Positions 8,227 through 15,513 of a stretch of 19,213 nt of DNA are shown in pieces. Below the pieces are notes generated by a model. The model did no database searches and had not been told where the DNA came from. It saw nothing but the letters and a program-made list of their open reading frames with translations. The DNA lies in assembly GCA_964639275.1 (NCBI GenBank), contig CAZXCQ010000101.1, positions 1 through 19,213 on the forward strand, read 5' to 3'. The DNA is from CAZXCQ01 sp964639275 (GTDB lineage: Bacteria > Desulfobacterota > DSM-4660 > Desulfatiglandales > Desulfatiglandaceae). Each line of letters opens with the position of its first letter. The first letter of the stretch is position 1. Both the position numbers and the translations under genes were made by a program.

Positions 8227-9110
8227 CTTTCCCCCCAGAGTCCTGTAGGCCTAATCAGGAGTATGATTAACAGTATCGCAAAGGACAGAAATCGCGTCAG
8301 GGCAAAGGGAACTACCCCTGGGATGAGGGCAAAGAGGGTATATGAACCATTCTCAATGAGACCAAAAATTACTCCCGCGAAAAAGGCGCCATAAGGAGAT
8401 CCAAGCCCCCCCAATACTGCGATCACAAAGGCCTTCAAGGTATACGGACCTCCCATGTAAGGGTTAATCCCAACGGGTATGAACATGGTCAGCAAGGTGC
8501 CGCTCGCAACGGTTAGCCCGATTCCTATGGCAAAAGTCATCGCATAAACCCTATCAACATTCACCCCGCATACCCGTGCACCCTCGCTATCCTCAACAAC
8601 GCTCCTCACTGCCGTCCCGGCCCTCGTCTTTCTAAACCAGATGTAAAGGAGTATGGCAATCGCCACGCTGCCGACAAAGGCGTAGACCTTGCTCATGGGG
8701 AGGACAGTCATGGGTAGCGTCAACTTTCCAACAACCCAGTTATAGCCCCGAAACTCAGTACTGGCGATTATCTTGAAGATCTCCTCGAGGAGAACCCCCA
8801 TTGCAAAGGTGGCCAGCAGCGAGGCCAGCTCCGGGGCCTTGATTAATCTCCGCAGCGAGGTGTAGAAAAAGAGAAACCCAAGCGCCATGCCCACAACCAG
8901 GCCCACCGGGATGGCGATTATCGGGATCAACCCCAATGCGCTGAACATCCACAGCGTGATATAGGCCCCCACCATGATAAAGGCCCCATGCCCAACATTG
9001 ACCACACGCAAGACGCCGAAGATCAGGCAGAGCCCCATAGTCGCCATACCATAAACCCCGCCGAGCACAAGCCCCTGAATCAAATTACCCGCCAACTGTT
9101 GTCCGATCAT
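8223..9110 (-). CDS. livH: LIV-type ABC transporter permease LivH
   Basis: 295 residues of hydrophobic permease. Conserved features are NLIQGLVLGGVYGM at the N-terminus, the VNVGHGAFIMVGAY segment, and the LGGLGSPYGAFFAG loop that contacts the ATPases. I chose the ATG at 9110 because family similarity begins there. The frame extends to a TTG at 9167, but that lies in the T-run of a terminator-like hairpin and has no ribosome site. GAGGGCGGG stands about 6-13 nt upstream of 9110. Confidence 0.9.
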   Translation of the reverse strand: MIGQQLAGNLIQGLVLGGVYGMATMGLCLIFGVLRVVNVGHGAFIMVGAYITLWMFSALGLIPIIAIPVGLVVGMALGFLFFYTSLRRLIKAPELASLLATFAMGVLLEEIFKIIASTEFRGYNWVVGKLTLPMTVLPMSKVYAFVGSVAIAILLYIWFRKTRAGTAVRSVVEDSEGARVCGVNVDRVYAMTFAIGIGLTVASGTLLTMFIPVGINPYMGGPYTLKAFVIAVLGGLGSPYGAFFAGVIFGLIENGSYTLFALIPGVVPFALTRFLSFAILLIILLIRPTGLWGER

Positions 9111-9165
9111 AATCTGCCCGCCCTCAATAGGCGCTACCGGTCTTATAGCGCATTTGCGAAAAGAC

Positions 9166-9207
9166 AAAAAAAGTCTCCCCCGCGACTCTCAAAAGCCGAG
9201 GAGGAGA
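9166..9207 (-). terminator. Rho-independent terminator or attenuator between livK and livH
   Basis: On the minus strand, 14 nt after the livK-type stop codon, bases 9207-9195 pair with 9188-9174. This gives a GC-rich stem of 12 pairs over 13 positions (two wobbles, one mismatch) with an 8-nt loop, and one base later a run of seven T (9172-9166). It would end most transcripts after the binding-protein gene, with read-through supplying permease and ATPase mRNA. Confidence 0.75.
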
Positions 9208-9220
9208 AATTCCGTGTTAT

Positions 9221-10501
9221 TTATTTCGGAATAGCCTTTATCCCTTTGGCCCGCTCCGCGAACGTGGGCATGGGAAAACAAAGCTTCCCAACCGCAGCGG
9301 CTGGAGGCCACACGATGATCTTCTTGCCGTCCTGCCACTGGACTGTCACCATGGAATGGGCGGTCTGAAGGCCCGTTTTCGGTTCAATCTTGAAGTCCCC
9401 AAAGAAGGTCATGAGGTGGAGCTTATTAAAGACCTCTCTGACCTTATCCGAATCGACACTGTTGGCCACCTCCACTGCCTTCGCATATACCAACGGTACC
9501 ACGCCACCCCCGGCGGCATGATAATCCGGGTCTTCGCCCCCCGAGAACCCCTTAGCGAACTCGATCCATTGTTCATTGGTGGGTCCAAACCACTCGATGC
9601 CGGCCTTCTTCGCTGCTTCCGGGCTGTACTTCGCTCCGAATTCCCACTGGGCCGGACCACAGACCCCTTCTGCCTTGGGGCCCAATGCCTTATAAAAGGC
9701 GGGAAGCGTGGCGGCGACCATGAGCGAGAAGACCTCTACATTGATATCCAGGTCCGCCAGCTGGCGGGCCATGAGCTGACCATCCGGGAAATGCCCCCCG
9801 CCAACGATAAACTCCGGCTTGGTTGCCTTCATGTCCGAGAGGAGCGGGGTCATGTCAGTCACGTTTCCGGGATAAGTTCGGTTGAAGACGATGTCAAACC
9901 CCAGTTCCTTGGCCTTCGCTGCCGCTCCCAGGAGAACACTCCGGGCAAACTCACTGTCCTCAAAAACAAAGGCGAGTCTCTTTCCTTTGGGGGCGTAATG
10001 CCGAATCATTTCTAAGGCCCCGGTCTGGTAATCGCTCCCAGGTGAGATTGCACAGATTGCATATTCATATCCCTGCTGAAAGATTCGATTGCTGGCGCCC
10101 ATATACGAGAGATAGATCTTTCCAAATTTTTCAGCCACCGGCGCCCCGGTAAGGGTCAATCCTGAGCTGTACGCGCCGATAATGGCATTGGCTTTGTCAA
10201 CGGTGACCAACCGCTCTATCAGGCTTGTTACCCCTTCTTTTCTGGATTCACAATCATAGGCGATGTAATCAATCGGGACCTTCTTGCCCCCAATATTGAC
10301 TCCTCCCTTGACCTCGTTAATCCATTTGAGACTTGCCTTTATGCCCCAAGAGCCCTGGGCCCCACTCTTGGCGTACTTTCCTGAAAGACAGGCGGGGTGA
10401 CCCAGCACTATCTTATCGGCCGCCGACGCGGATTCCGCCGTCAGGAGAAGTCCTATTACAGCCACAAAACACACAATTCCGGTTAAACACTTGTTCCTCA
10501 T
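9221..10501 (-). CDS. livK: LIV-type ABC transporter substrate-binding protein
   Basis: 426 residues. A signal peptide is visible: a positive start (MRNKC), a hydrophobic core, and cleavage after SASA near residue 27. The mature part is a type I periplasmic binding protein (Peripla_BP_6), with the early HPACLSGKYAKSGAQG ligand segment and the GAYSSGLTLTGAPVAEK segment. The ligand is probably a small carboxylate or amide, but it cannot be read from these motifs. I chose the ATG at 10501 because AAGGAGG is 5 nt upstream. It is the first gene of the transporter cluster and is separated from livH by the attenuator. Confidence 0.88.
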   Translation of the reverse strand: MRNKCLTGIVCFVAVIGLLLTAESASAADKIVLGHPACLSGKYAKSGAQGSWGIKASLKWINEVKGGVNIGGKKVPIDYIAYDCESRKEGVTSLIERLVTVDKANAIIGAYSSGLTLTGAPVAEKFGKIYLSYMGASNRIFQQGYEYAICAISPGSDYQTGALEMIRHYAPKGKRLAFVFEDSEFARSVLLGAAAKAKELGFDIVFNRTYPGNVTDMTPLLSDMKATKPEFIVGGGHFPDGQLMARQLADLDINVEVFSLMVAATLPAFYKALGPKAEGVCGPAQWEFGAKYSPEAAKKAGIEWFGPTNEQWIEFAKGFSGGEDPDYHAAGGGVVPLVYAKAVEVANSVDSDKVREVFNKLHLMTFFGDFKIEPKTGLQTAHSMVTVQWQDGKKIIVWPPAAAVGKLCFPMPTFAERAKGIKAIPK

Positions 10502-10593
10502 GATACCCTCCTTGTTATTAGGTTTTGTTCCACTCTCAAGAATTCCCCCTGCTTCTTCAATCATCACCCCCTTTCCCCAAAACCTCTCTCCAT

Positions 10594-10678
10594 ATTAGTG
10601 TCTGAACGGAAACCCCTCCTCCCTTGGCGGGAGGGCGCCGGGGAGGGGAAAACAAGAGCTTTTCGGTCAGCCACTAAT
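10594..10678. repeat. 85-bp imperfect palindromic element (MITE-like)
   Basis: The outer arms 10594-10612 and 10660-10678 are inverted copies matching at 16 of 19 positions; both begin ATTAGTG. The core 10613-10648 is itself a GC-rich imperfect palindrome of CCCTCC and GGAGGG blocks. The core resembles the CTCTCCC/GGGAGAG hairpins scattered through many bacterial genomes. It sits in the leader region of the binding-protein gene, about 93 nt before its start, and could fold in the mRNA. Confidence 0.6.
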
Positions 10679-10745
10679 TATTGAGATGTTACAGCTAAAC
10701 TAATATGAATATCGAATACTGAACAAGGAACCGCAGAATAACCAA

Positions 10746-10773
10746 CTGAGACAGGGGAATCTCCATTGCCCGG
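10746..10773. repeat. Degenerate copy of the CAGGGGAAT palindrome
   Basis: The stretch AACTGAGACAGGGGAAT followed by a 4-nt loop and ATTGCCC matches the minus strand of the element at 16807-16833 at 22 of 28 positions. It lies just downstream of the AOR-family gene and forms a weak hairpin. No T-run follows, so it is a poor terminator. Confidence 0.45.
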
Positions 10774-10790
10774 GTCTTACAAAGCTATAG

Positions 10791-12656
10791 CTATCCCCAA
10801 AGGTCCTCGATTATCTCTTCAAGGCCCACTCTCCTTAGCGTACTCCGCCAGGGTTTGCCCATCTTCTCATCCCACCCCATCAGCCGGTAGTATTCATTGA
10901 CCATGCCCCTCAAGTAGGGGGCTATCGGCCGACCCGCAAATGGCCCGTCCTTCTGCCCCTCGATGAGCCTCTTTGAGACATTGTAGTCATCTTCCGGCGT
11001 CAGCCCGTGTCTTACGGCAAAAGCGCGTTCATAATTGAGCATCCTTTCTCCAAACTGAAGCAGCTCTTCCCGTCTAAAATCCCAACCCGTCACCGCAGAA
11101 ATCATGGTGGTTGCCAATTCGAGACCCTGGGGATTTCCCCAGGTACTGAACCAGCAAACACCGGTGCTATCGTTGGCAAACTTGGTTATTCCCGTCTTTC
11201 TGACCTCCAAAGGCTTGCCTCTCGGTTCTAGCCCGGGTGTTCTTTCAGGATATCCGGAGTCCGGGTCGGGCCGGGTCAAATCAGCGCCAGGTGCCGGCCA
11301 TCCTGAGCCATACCCGACAATCTGTCCCAACAGCACTCCCCACCCGCGTCTCCAGTCGTGAAGGTTCATGCCCGACCCCTTGATATGAACGGAAAAAGAC
11401 GGGGCATCACCACCGATAATTTCGGCGGCGGCCTTGGGCCCACGGGCCAGGATGTCACCAAAACCGTCTCGTGCCACGTATCTTCTCACCATCTTTTCGA
11501 CAGCTTCAACATCCCCCCACTTCAACTCGATCCCGTCAGTGTCCTCCTTGGTGATAAGCCCCTTCTGATAGGCCTCGAATGCCATAGCCAGCGTACAGCC
11601 CGCGGTGCTCGCCTCTATCCCCAGCCGATCAAAAAGGTCTGTGAGATAAAATACGTCACCGAGATCGGATATCCCAAGTATGGATGAGGCGCCCTCCACG
11701 TTTTCGCCACCCCCACAGAGCGAAGCCACGTAGCCTTTGCGAGGACCTTCGAGGATCTCCAAGTCGTAGCTGCAGGCAGTGGGACATCGATAACACGGCC
11801 TAGGGGTTATTTTTTGCTTTGACCACCTATCACCGTATCCTTCCATTATGGTCGTCTGTAAATTGCGGACGCAAAGACCGTAGATAGACTTTATCCCCTT
11901 ATAGTCTCCTCTCGGAACGCCCCCGCGCCCTAAGCGGGACCATGGGGAATCCGGCCCGTAGTCAAGTGAGCCTCGCCATCTCTTGGCCACCTCCCGTGCC
12001 AGATCTTTATCGGCAACGGGGACTTCTTTGGTGCCATACACCGCAATGGCCTTTAGTCTCTTTGAGCCCATCACCACGCCTGGGCCCCCATGGGCCATGG
12101 AATGGTTATAGTCGTTCTCAATGAGAGCGCCGGCACACAGATTCTCTCCAGCCGGTCCAATAGCGGCCACACTGGCTTTGGGTTCCCTTAGTTCGCTCTT
12201 GATCAAGTCTTCTGTCTCATGGGTGTCCCTGCCCCAAAACTTACCCGCGTCTTTGATCTCAGTCTTGCCCTCATGAATCCAGAGAAATACCGGTTTTTCG
12301 GACTTGCCGGTCACGATCAAACCGTCATAACCGGCAAACTTGAGATTGGCACCAAAGAAGCCATGGGTATGGGAACGACCAGCGGTAAACTCAGTATCCG
12401 GATTTTTGGTAACAAGCGTCAGGTTGGTTGCTCCCGGTGCGTCTGTACCCGTGAGTGGACCGGTCAAAAAAATCAAGGGATTCTCAGAATCAAGAGCCCA
12501 TGTTCCTGGAGGGCATCTTTGATAAAGCCAGTGGAGCCCTAGACCAAAACAACCCAAGTATTTCCTTAGTGTTTCCTCCGGTGGGAGTTCCTTTTCTAGG
12601 ATCTTTCCTGTTGAAAGATCTACTTCAAGTATCTTACCCATATAGCCGCCGATCAC
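10791..12656 (-). CDS. Aldehyde:ferredoxin oxidoreductase family protein (tungsten/molybdenum bis-MPT)
   Basis: 621 residues, the normal length for the AOR family. It opens with the usual GGYMGKILEVDLSTG. The [4Fe-4S] ligands are C288, C291, C295 (CYRCPTAC) and C501 in the NDSTGVC segment, the counterpart of the DSLGLC-type motif. The metal-pterin region usually reads like ELPAYDPR; here it is MNLHDWRRGWG (430-440), so this is a divergent subfamily. Family members oxidise aldehydes, reduce carboxylates or, as BamB, reduce benzoyl-CoA. The GTG start at 12656 has AAGGAGG 9 nt upstream. It lies about 290 bp before the LIV genes on the same strand. Confidence 0.85.
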   Translation of the reverse strand: MIGGYMGKILEVDLSTGKILEKELPPEETLRKYLGCFGLGLHWLYQRCPPGTWALDSENPLIFLTGPLTGTDAPGATNLTLVTKNPDTEFTAGRSHTHGFFGANLKFAGYDGLIVTGKSEKPVFLWIHEGKTEIKDAGKFWGRDTHETEDLIKSELREPKASVAAIGPAGENLCAGALIENDYNHSMAHGGPGVVMGSKRLKAIAVYGTKEVPVADKDLAREVAKRWRGSLDYGPDSPWSRLGRGGVPRGDYKGIKSIYGLCVRNLQTTIMEGYGDRWSKQKITPRPCYRCPTACSYDLEILEGPRKGYVASLCGGGENVEGASSILGISDLGDVFYLTDLFDRLGIEASTAGCTLAMAFEAYQKGLITKEDTDGIELKWGDVEAVEKMVRRYVARDGFGDILARGPKAAAEIIGGDAPSFSVHIKGSGMNLHDWRRGWGVLLGQIVGYGSGWPAPGADLTRPDPDSGYPERTPGLEPRGKPLEVRKTGITKFANDSTGVCWFSTWGNPQGLELATTMISAVTGWDFRREELLQFGERMLNYERAFAVRHGLTPEDDYNVSKRLIEGQKDGPFAGRPIAPYLRGMVNEYYRLMGWDEKMGKPWRSTLRRVGLEEIIEDLWG

Positions 12657-12721
12657 GAGTCTATTCCTCCTTTTACGACTTCACTGCCCCACAGATATTC
12701 CGGCTGCCTTGGGTCATTCAC
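12653..12721 (-). CDS. Possible 22-codon ORF overlapping the AOR start
   Basis: A frame opened by GTG at 12721 ends with TGA at 12655-12653, sharing bases with the GTG of the AOR-family gene (GTGA). It reads MNDPRQPEYLWGSEVVK, then GGIDS, and the frame is open back to 12739. I recognise no family and see no ribosome site. It may be the tail of a decayed upstream gene, a coupling leader peptide, or chance. Confidence 0.2.
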   Translation of the reverse strand: MNDPRQPEYLWGSEVVKGGIDS

Positions 12722-13150
12722 GACATAAACCGCTAGGGGTCACGTCAGAAAAGCTTACCGGCGCCTCGCCACAGATGTTGAGTACCCGAAGGGTATTTAA
12801 GAGAGCTGTTAAAAGGCCGTGAAATTTCTATTGTGTTTTCTGGAAACAAATGCCGGGTTCAGAACGAAGAATCGGATAAAGTCAGACAATGACTCATTCC
12901 TCATTTTGCTGGTTGATGCGAGCATAAACCCGGTCAAAGAACTTAATGAGGAATCCGGGTTCATTTTCTGCATATTTTCTTTAATTTCGATGAGATGAAA
13001 GGGCTTGAGTCGTTAGAATTTCTTTTCGGAGAAGGACTATAGGAAAATTCCCGTTATGAGTCAAGGAGAAAAGTTGAGTTGACAAAAACCTCAGCAGAAT
13101 CCGACACCTCCTCCGGGTCCTTGAGAAGTTGCGTAAGACTCATCTTAATC
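12657..13150. other. 494-bp gap, AT-rich, no supported gene
   Basis: It lies between the cupin and AOR-family genes. Several short frames on both strands are open but lack ribosome sites: a 54-codon minus-strand frame at 12973-12809, and a plus-strand frame of about 59 codons from about 12817. Bases 12896-12905 and 12945-12954 form a perfect 10-bp inverted repeat. CCGGGTT occurs at 12853 and 12955, with its complement AACCCGG at 12927. One copy of a recurring 13-mer is at 13121-13133. The composition suggests a decayed mobile or repeat element. Confidence 0.5.
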
Positions 13151-13525
13151 TTATCGATCATCAATTGGCGTCGTAACAACAATAAACGTAAGGTCTGTCA
13201 GGCCGGTGTTATGGATCGCGTGGGTGACGCGCGGAGGGATAAATATGATGTCATGTTTGCGGACAACCTGGCGTCTTCCGTCTATCTCCATCAAGCCCTC
13301 GCCGTCAAGCACATGGTAGACCTGCTCCTGAACCTTGTGAACATGCGGCTCCACATAGGCCTTGGGTTGGTAGCAGGAGATCCGGTAGTCTACCAGGTGC
13401 GAACCCGCGGTTTCCGGACGGACCAGCGGTTTTGAGAGTGCCCCGCCAAAGTGGCCGGGAAACTCCTCCCACGGCACCTCCACAACGTTTCGAATAACAG
13501 GTTTCTCTTTTTTCGGATCTTTCAC
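13151..13525 (-). CDS. Small cupin-domain protein
   Basis: 124 residues, a single cupin fold. Motif 1 is PHVHKVQEQVYHVLDGEG, with metal ligands H61, H63 and E67. Motif 2 is HDIIFIPPRVTHAIHN, with H102. The full metal site is present, so it may be an enzyme or a ligand sensor; its reaction is unknown. The GTG start at 13525 has AAGGAGG 7 nt upstream. It lies about 100 bp after the KstD-like gene on the same strand and may be co-transcribed with it. Confidence 0.82.
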   Translation of the reverse strand: MKDPKKEKPVIRNVVEVPWEEFPGHFGGALSKPLVRPETAGSHLVDYRISCYQPKAYVEPHVHKVQEQVYHVLDGEGLMEIDGRRQVVRKHDIIFIPPRVTHAIHNTGLTDLTFIVVTTPIDDR

Positions 13526-13571
13526 GTTTTCCCCTCCTTCACATCAAGAATCATTCGCAATCTCTCAAATT

Positions 13572-13600
13572 CTGGAGCCCCGCCTTCGCGGGGGTGACGG
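13572..13600. repeat. Short dRS3-like hairpin repeat
   Basis: CCCCGC (13578-13583), a CTTC loop and GCGGGG (13588-13593) make a perfect 6-bp hairpin. On the minus strand it reads CCGTCACCCCCGCGAAGG. This resembles the CGTCATTCCCGCGAAAGCGGGAATCCAG family of scattered repeats (dRS3-like). It lies between the flavoprotein stop and the cupin start. No T-run follows. Confidence 0.5.
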
Positions 13601-13627
13601 AATCGCCATTTCCCCGGTTTCAAAAAG

Positions 13628-15340
13628 CTAAAGTGCTACCGATCGGTCAGCTTTTCTTGCAGCGTGCTTTGCGATCATATATCCGAAGGTCATGGCAAGC
13701 CCCAACTGGGCACCCGCACCGGGATATTCCCCCCCCATCACCGAATGCATGTCGTTCCCACAGGTGTACAAACCCGTGATCGGTTGATCAGAGCCGTCAC
13801 ACACCTGGCCATTAACGTTCGAGCGCAGCCCCAAACTGGTTCCCAACGGCGTTGGGACCACCGCAACCGAAAAAAATGGCGGTTTTCTAATCGGTCCAAG
13901 ACAGGGGTTCGGTCGATGCGTGGGATCTCCGTTTGATAGGTCGTAAGGGTTACCACCTTTGCCAAAATCTTTGTCGATGCCGGTCCTGGCGTAATCGTTG
14001 TGGTTGTTGATCGTTGAAACCAGCCCATACCCATCGACACCGATCTTTTCCGCAAGTTCTTCCACCGTGTTGGCCACACGGAGATAGCCGTTTTTGATAA
14101 ATGGTTTCAATACCGGTGTAAAAGGCCTGATCATCCCCAGACCATATTTCCAGAGAAACCGCCGATCACAGACCAACATAGCAGGAATGCACGGGGTGAT
14201 AGGATGCGTGCGGTACATTGCCCGAGTAAACTCGTGGTAAGAAACCGCCTCGTTGACAAAACGCCTTCCCGCTGAATTCACGGCAACAAGACCGGGCTTT
14301 GAACGATCAAGGACAATGTGGGGGTACACGGCAGTAGACCTGTCCCTGCGGATCGCTATAGAGCTAGGAAACCACAAGGCGTTATCCCCATCCTGCCCGC
14401 CGAGCGAGGCACCCACATCTTGAGCCAGTTCTAAGGTTTCGCCCACGCATCCCTCGAATGCGGCTGTATGTTGCGGGGTCGGTTTTGGGAGATAGCGCGC
14501 GCAAAGTTTTTTGCTCCCAGGAAAGCCGCCCCCGGCAAGCACGACCCCCTGTCGGACGCGTACGCCTATCTGTGTGCCCCCTTTTTCCACGACAAGACCG
14601 CAAACTCGCCCCGCCTCTTTGATGAGCTGTAACGTCTTTGTGTTTACCCACACAGGGACACCGCGATCCAGCAGATTCTTAAAGAGTCTTGCTGCCAGCG
14701 CGTTACCGAGGACCAGCCGCGTGCCTCGGTGGTAGTGGATCCGGTCCGCCATGTATCGTGTCGTCAGTTTCACGCCAAAGGCCAGTGCCCCAAAGGATGT
14801 GGCCATATGCGTCAGACGTGCCGCCTCTCCTCTGGTCACCATCATTCCCCCAAATAGCATCAGTTCAGGGATAGGACTGCGGACGAGTTCAAAATGTCTA
14901 CCCAGGGTACGTCCATCGAACGGCAGGGGTTCAAGTGGCCTGTTGCCAATGGCAGCTCCGGGCAGATCCTGGCAGTAATCCGGTTGATGCGGGTAGGGTC
15001 GAAAGTGAATATCGGTATGTCTCTCGAGATACCGGATCATCTGCGGTCCCGCAGCAACAAATGCCTCGCGAAGCGAGCGATCCGCACGGCTACCCACCAA
15101 TGCATCGAGATAAGTGAGTGCCGCCTGGGCGTCATCCAGGATTCCGAGACGACGCAGGTGATGATTGTCCGGGATCCAGACGGTGCCCGAGGAGCGCGCC
15201 GTGGTTCCACCGATCTGACCGCTTTTCTCGATCAAAAGGACGCGCAACCCTTCTATGGCGGAAACAAGTGCAGCAGTCATTCCGCCGGCCCCGGCCCCGA
15301 GTACGACTATATCGTAGTCCTCATCCCAGTTCACTGTCAT
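13628..15340 (-). CDS. FAD-dependent dehydrogenase, 3-ketosteroid delta-1-dehydrogenase-like
   Basis: 570 residues, the size of KstD-type flavoproteins. The N-terminal Rossmann motif is GAGAGG (15-20), with E38 for the ribose, followed by GTTARSSGTVWIPDN, typical of the family. The C-terminal part has DKDFGKGG, NPCLGPI and GGEYPGAGAQLG. Y539 and G543 of the last motif match the KstD catalytic tyrosine and glycine. Members introduce or reduce C=C bonds next to a ketone; the substrate is unknown and need not be a steroid. I chose the ATG at 15340, where family similarity starts (AAGGGG about 9 nt upstream). The open frame continues upstream into a remnant of another gene. Confidence 0.8.
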   Translation of the reverse strand: MTVNWDEDYDIVVLGAGAGGMTAALVSAIEGLRVLLIEKSGQIGGTTARSSGTVWIPDNHHLRRLGILDDAQAALTYLDALVGSRADRSLREAFVAAGPQMIRYLERHTDIHFRPYPHQPDYCQDLPGAAIGNRPLEPLPFDGRTLGRHFELVRSPIPELMLFGGMMVTRGEAARLTHMATSFGALAFGVKLTTRYMADRIHYHRGTRLVLGNALAARLFKNLLDRGVPVWVNTKTLQLIKEAGRVCGLVVEKGGTQIGVRVRQGVVLAGGGFPGSKKLCARYLPKPTPQHTAAFEGCVGETLELAQDVGASLGGQDGDNALWFPSSIAIRRDRSTAVYPHIVLDRSKPGLVAVNSAGRRFVNEAVSYHEFTRAMYRTHPITPCIPAMLVCDRRFLWKYGLGMIRPFTPVLKPFIKNGYLRVANTVEELAEKIGVDGYGLVSTINNHNDYARTGIDKDFGKGGNPYDLSNGDPTHRPNPCLGPIRKPPFFSVAVVPTPLGTSLGLRSNVNGQVCDGSDQPITGLYTCGNDMHSVMGGEYPGAGAQLGLAMTFGYMIAKHAARKADRSVAL

Positions 15341-15370
15341 TTTGTTCAACCCCTTGCCACAGCTTTCCCC

Positions 15371-15478
15371 CATTCCGGCAGGGCCTCCCCCCAAAACAGC
15401 TACTTTTTTGAGCTTTTTTGCCGTTTTGATTCGTGCCTCTTTTTCTGCCCCGACAGCGGGATTGTAGATACAATGGGT
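15371..15478 (-). pseudogene. Remnant of a FadH/TMADH-type flavin oxidoreductase
   Basis: 36 codons between the binding-protein and KstD-like genes translate to a segment that starts THCIYNPAVGAE and ends KKVAVLGGGPAGM. It aligns without gaps to residues 355-390 of the flavin oxidoreductase at 278-2194, identical at 18 of 36 positions. The match covers the last Fe-S cysteine, the NPA.G.EKE linker and the first Rossmann motif. A TGA (15481-15479) precedes it, and similarity stops after GGGPAGM, so barrel and dehydrogenase domains are absent. It is in frame with the KstD-like gene downstream. I read it as the scar of a deleted gene. Confidence 0.7.
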
Positions 15479-15513
15479 TCATTTCTCGTCTGTCCTCCAA
15501 GATTTATAACATC

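Noticed and set aside
12809..12973. 54-codon minus-strand ORF and an overlapping plus-strand ORF of about 59 codons
   Set aside because: Neither has a ribosome site, the two lie opposite each other, and no family is recognised. Treated as part of a decayed repeat region.
13079..13084. TTGACA on the plus strand as a promoter
   Set aside because: No -10 at a normal distance, and no plus-strand gene follows.
13053..13142. 29-codon minus-strand ORF just after the cupin stop codon
   Set aside because: No ribosome site and no recognisable family; too short to support.
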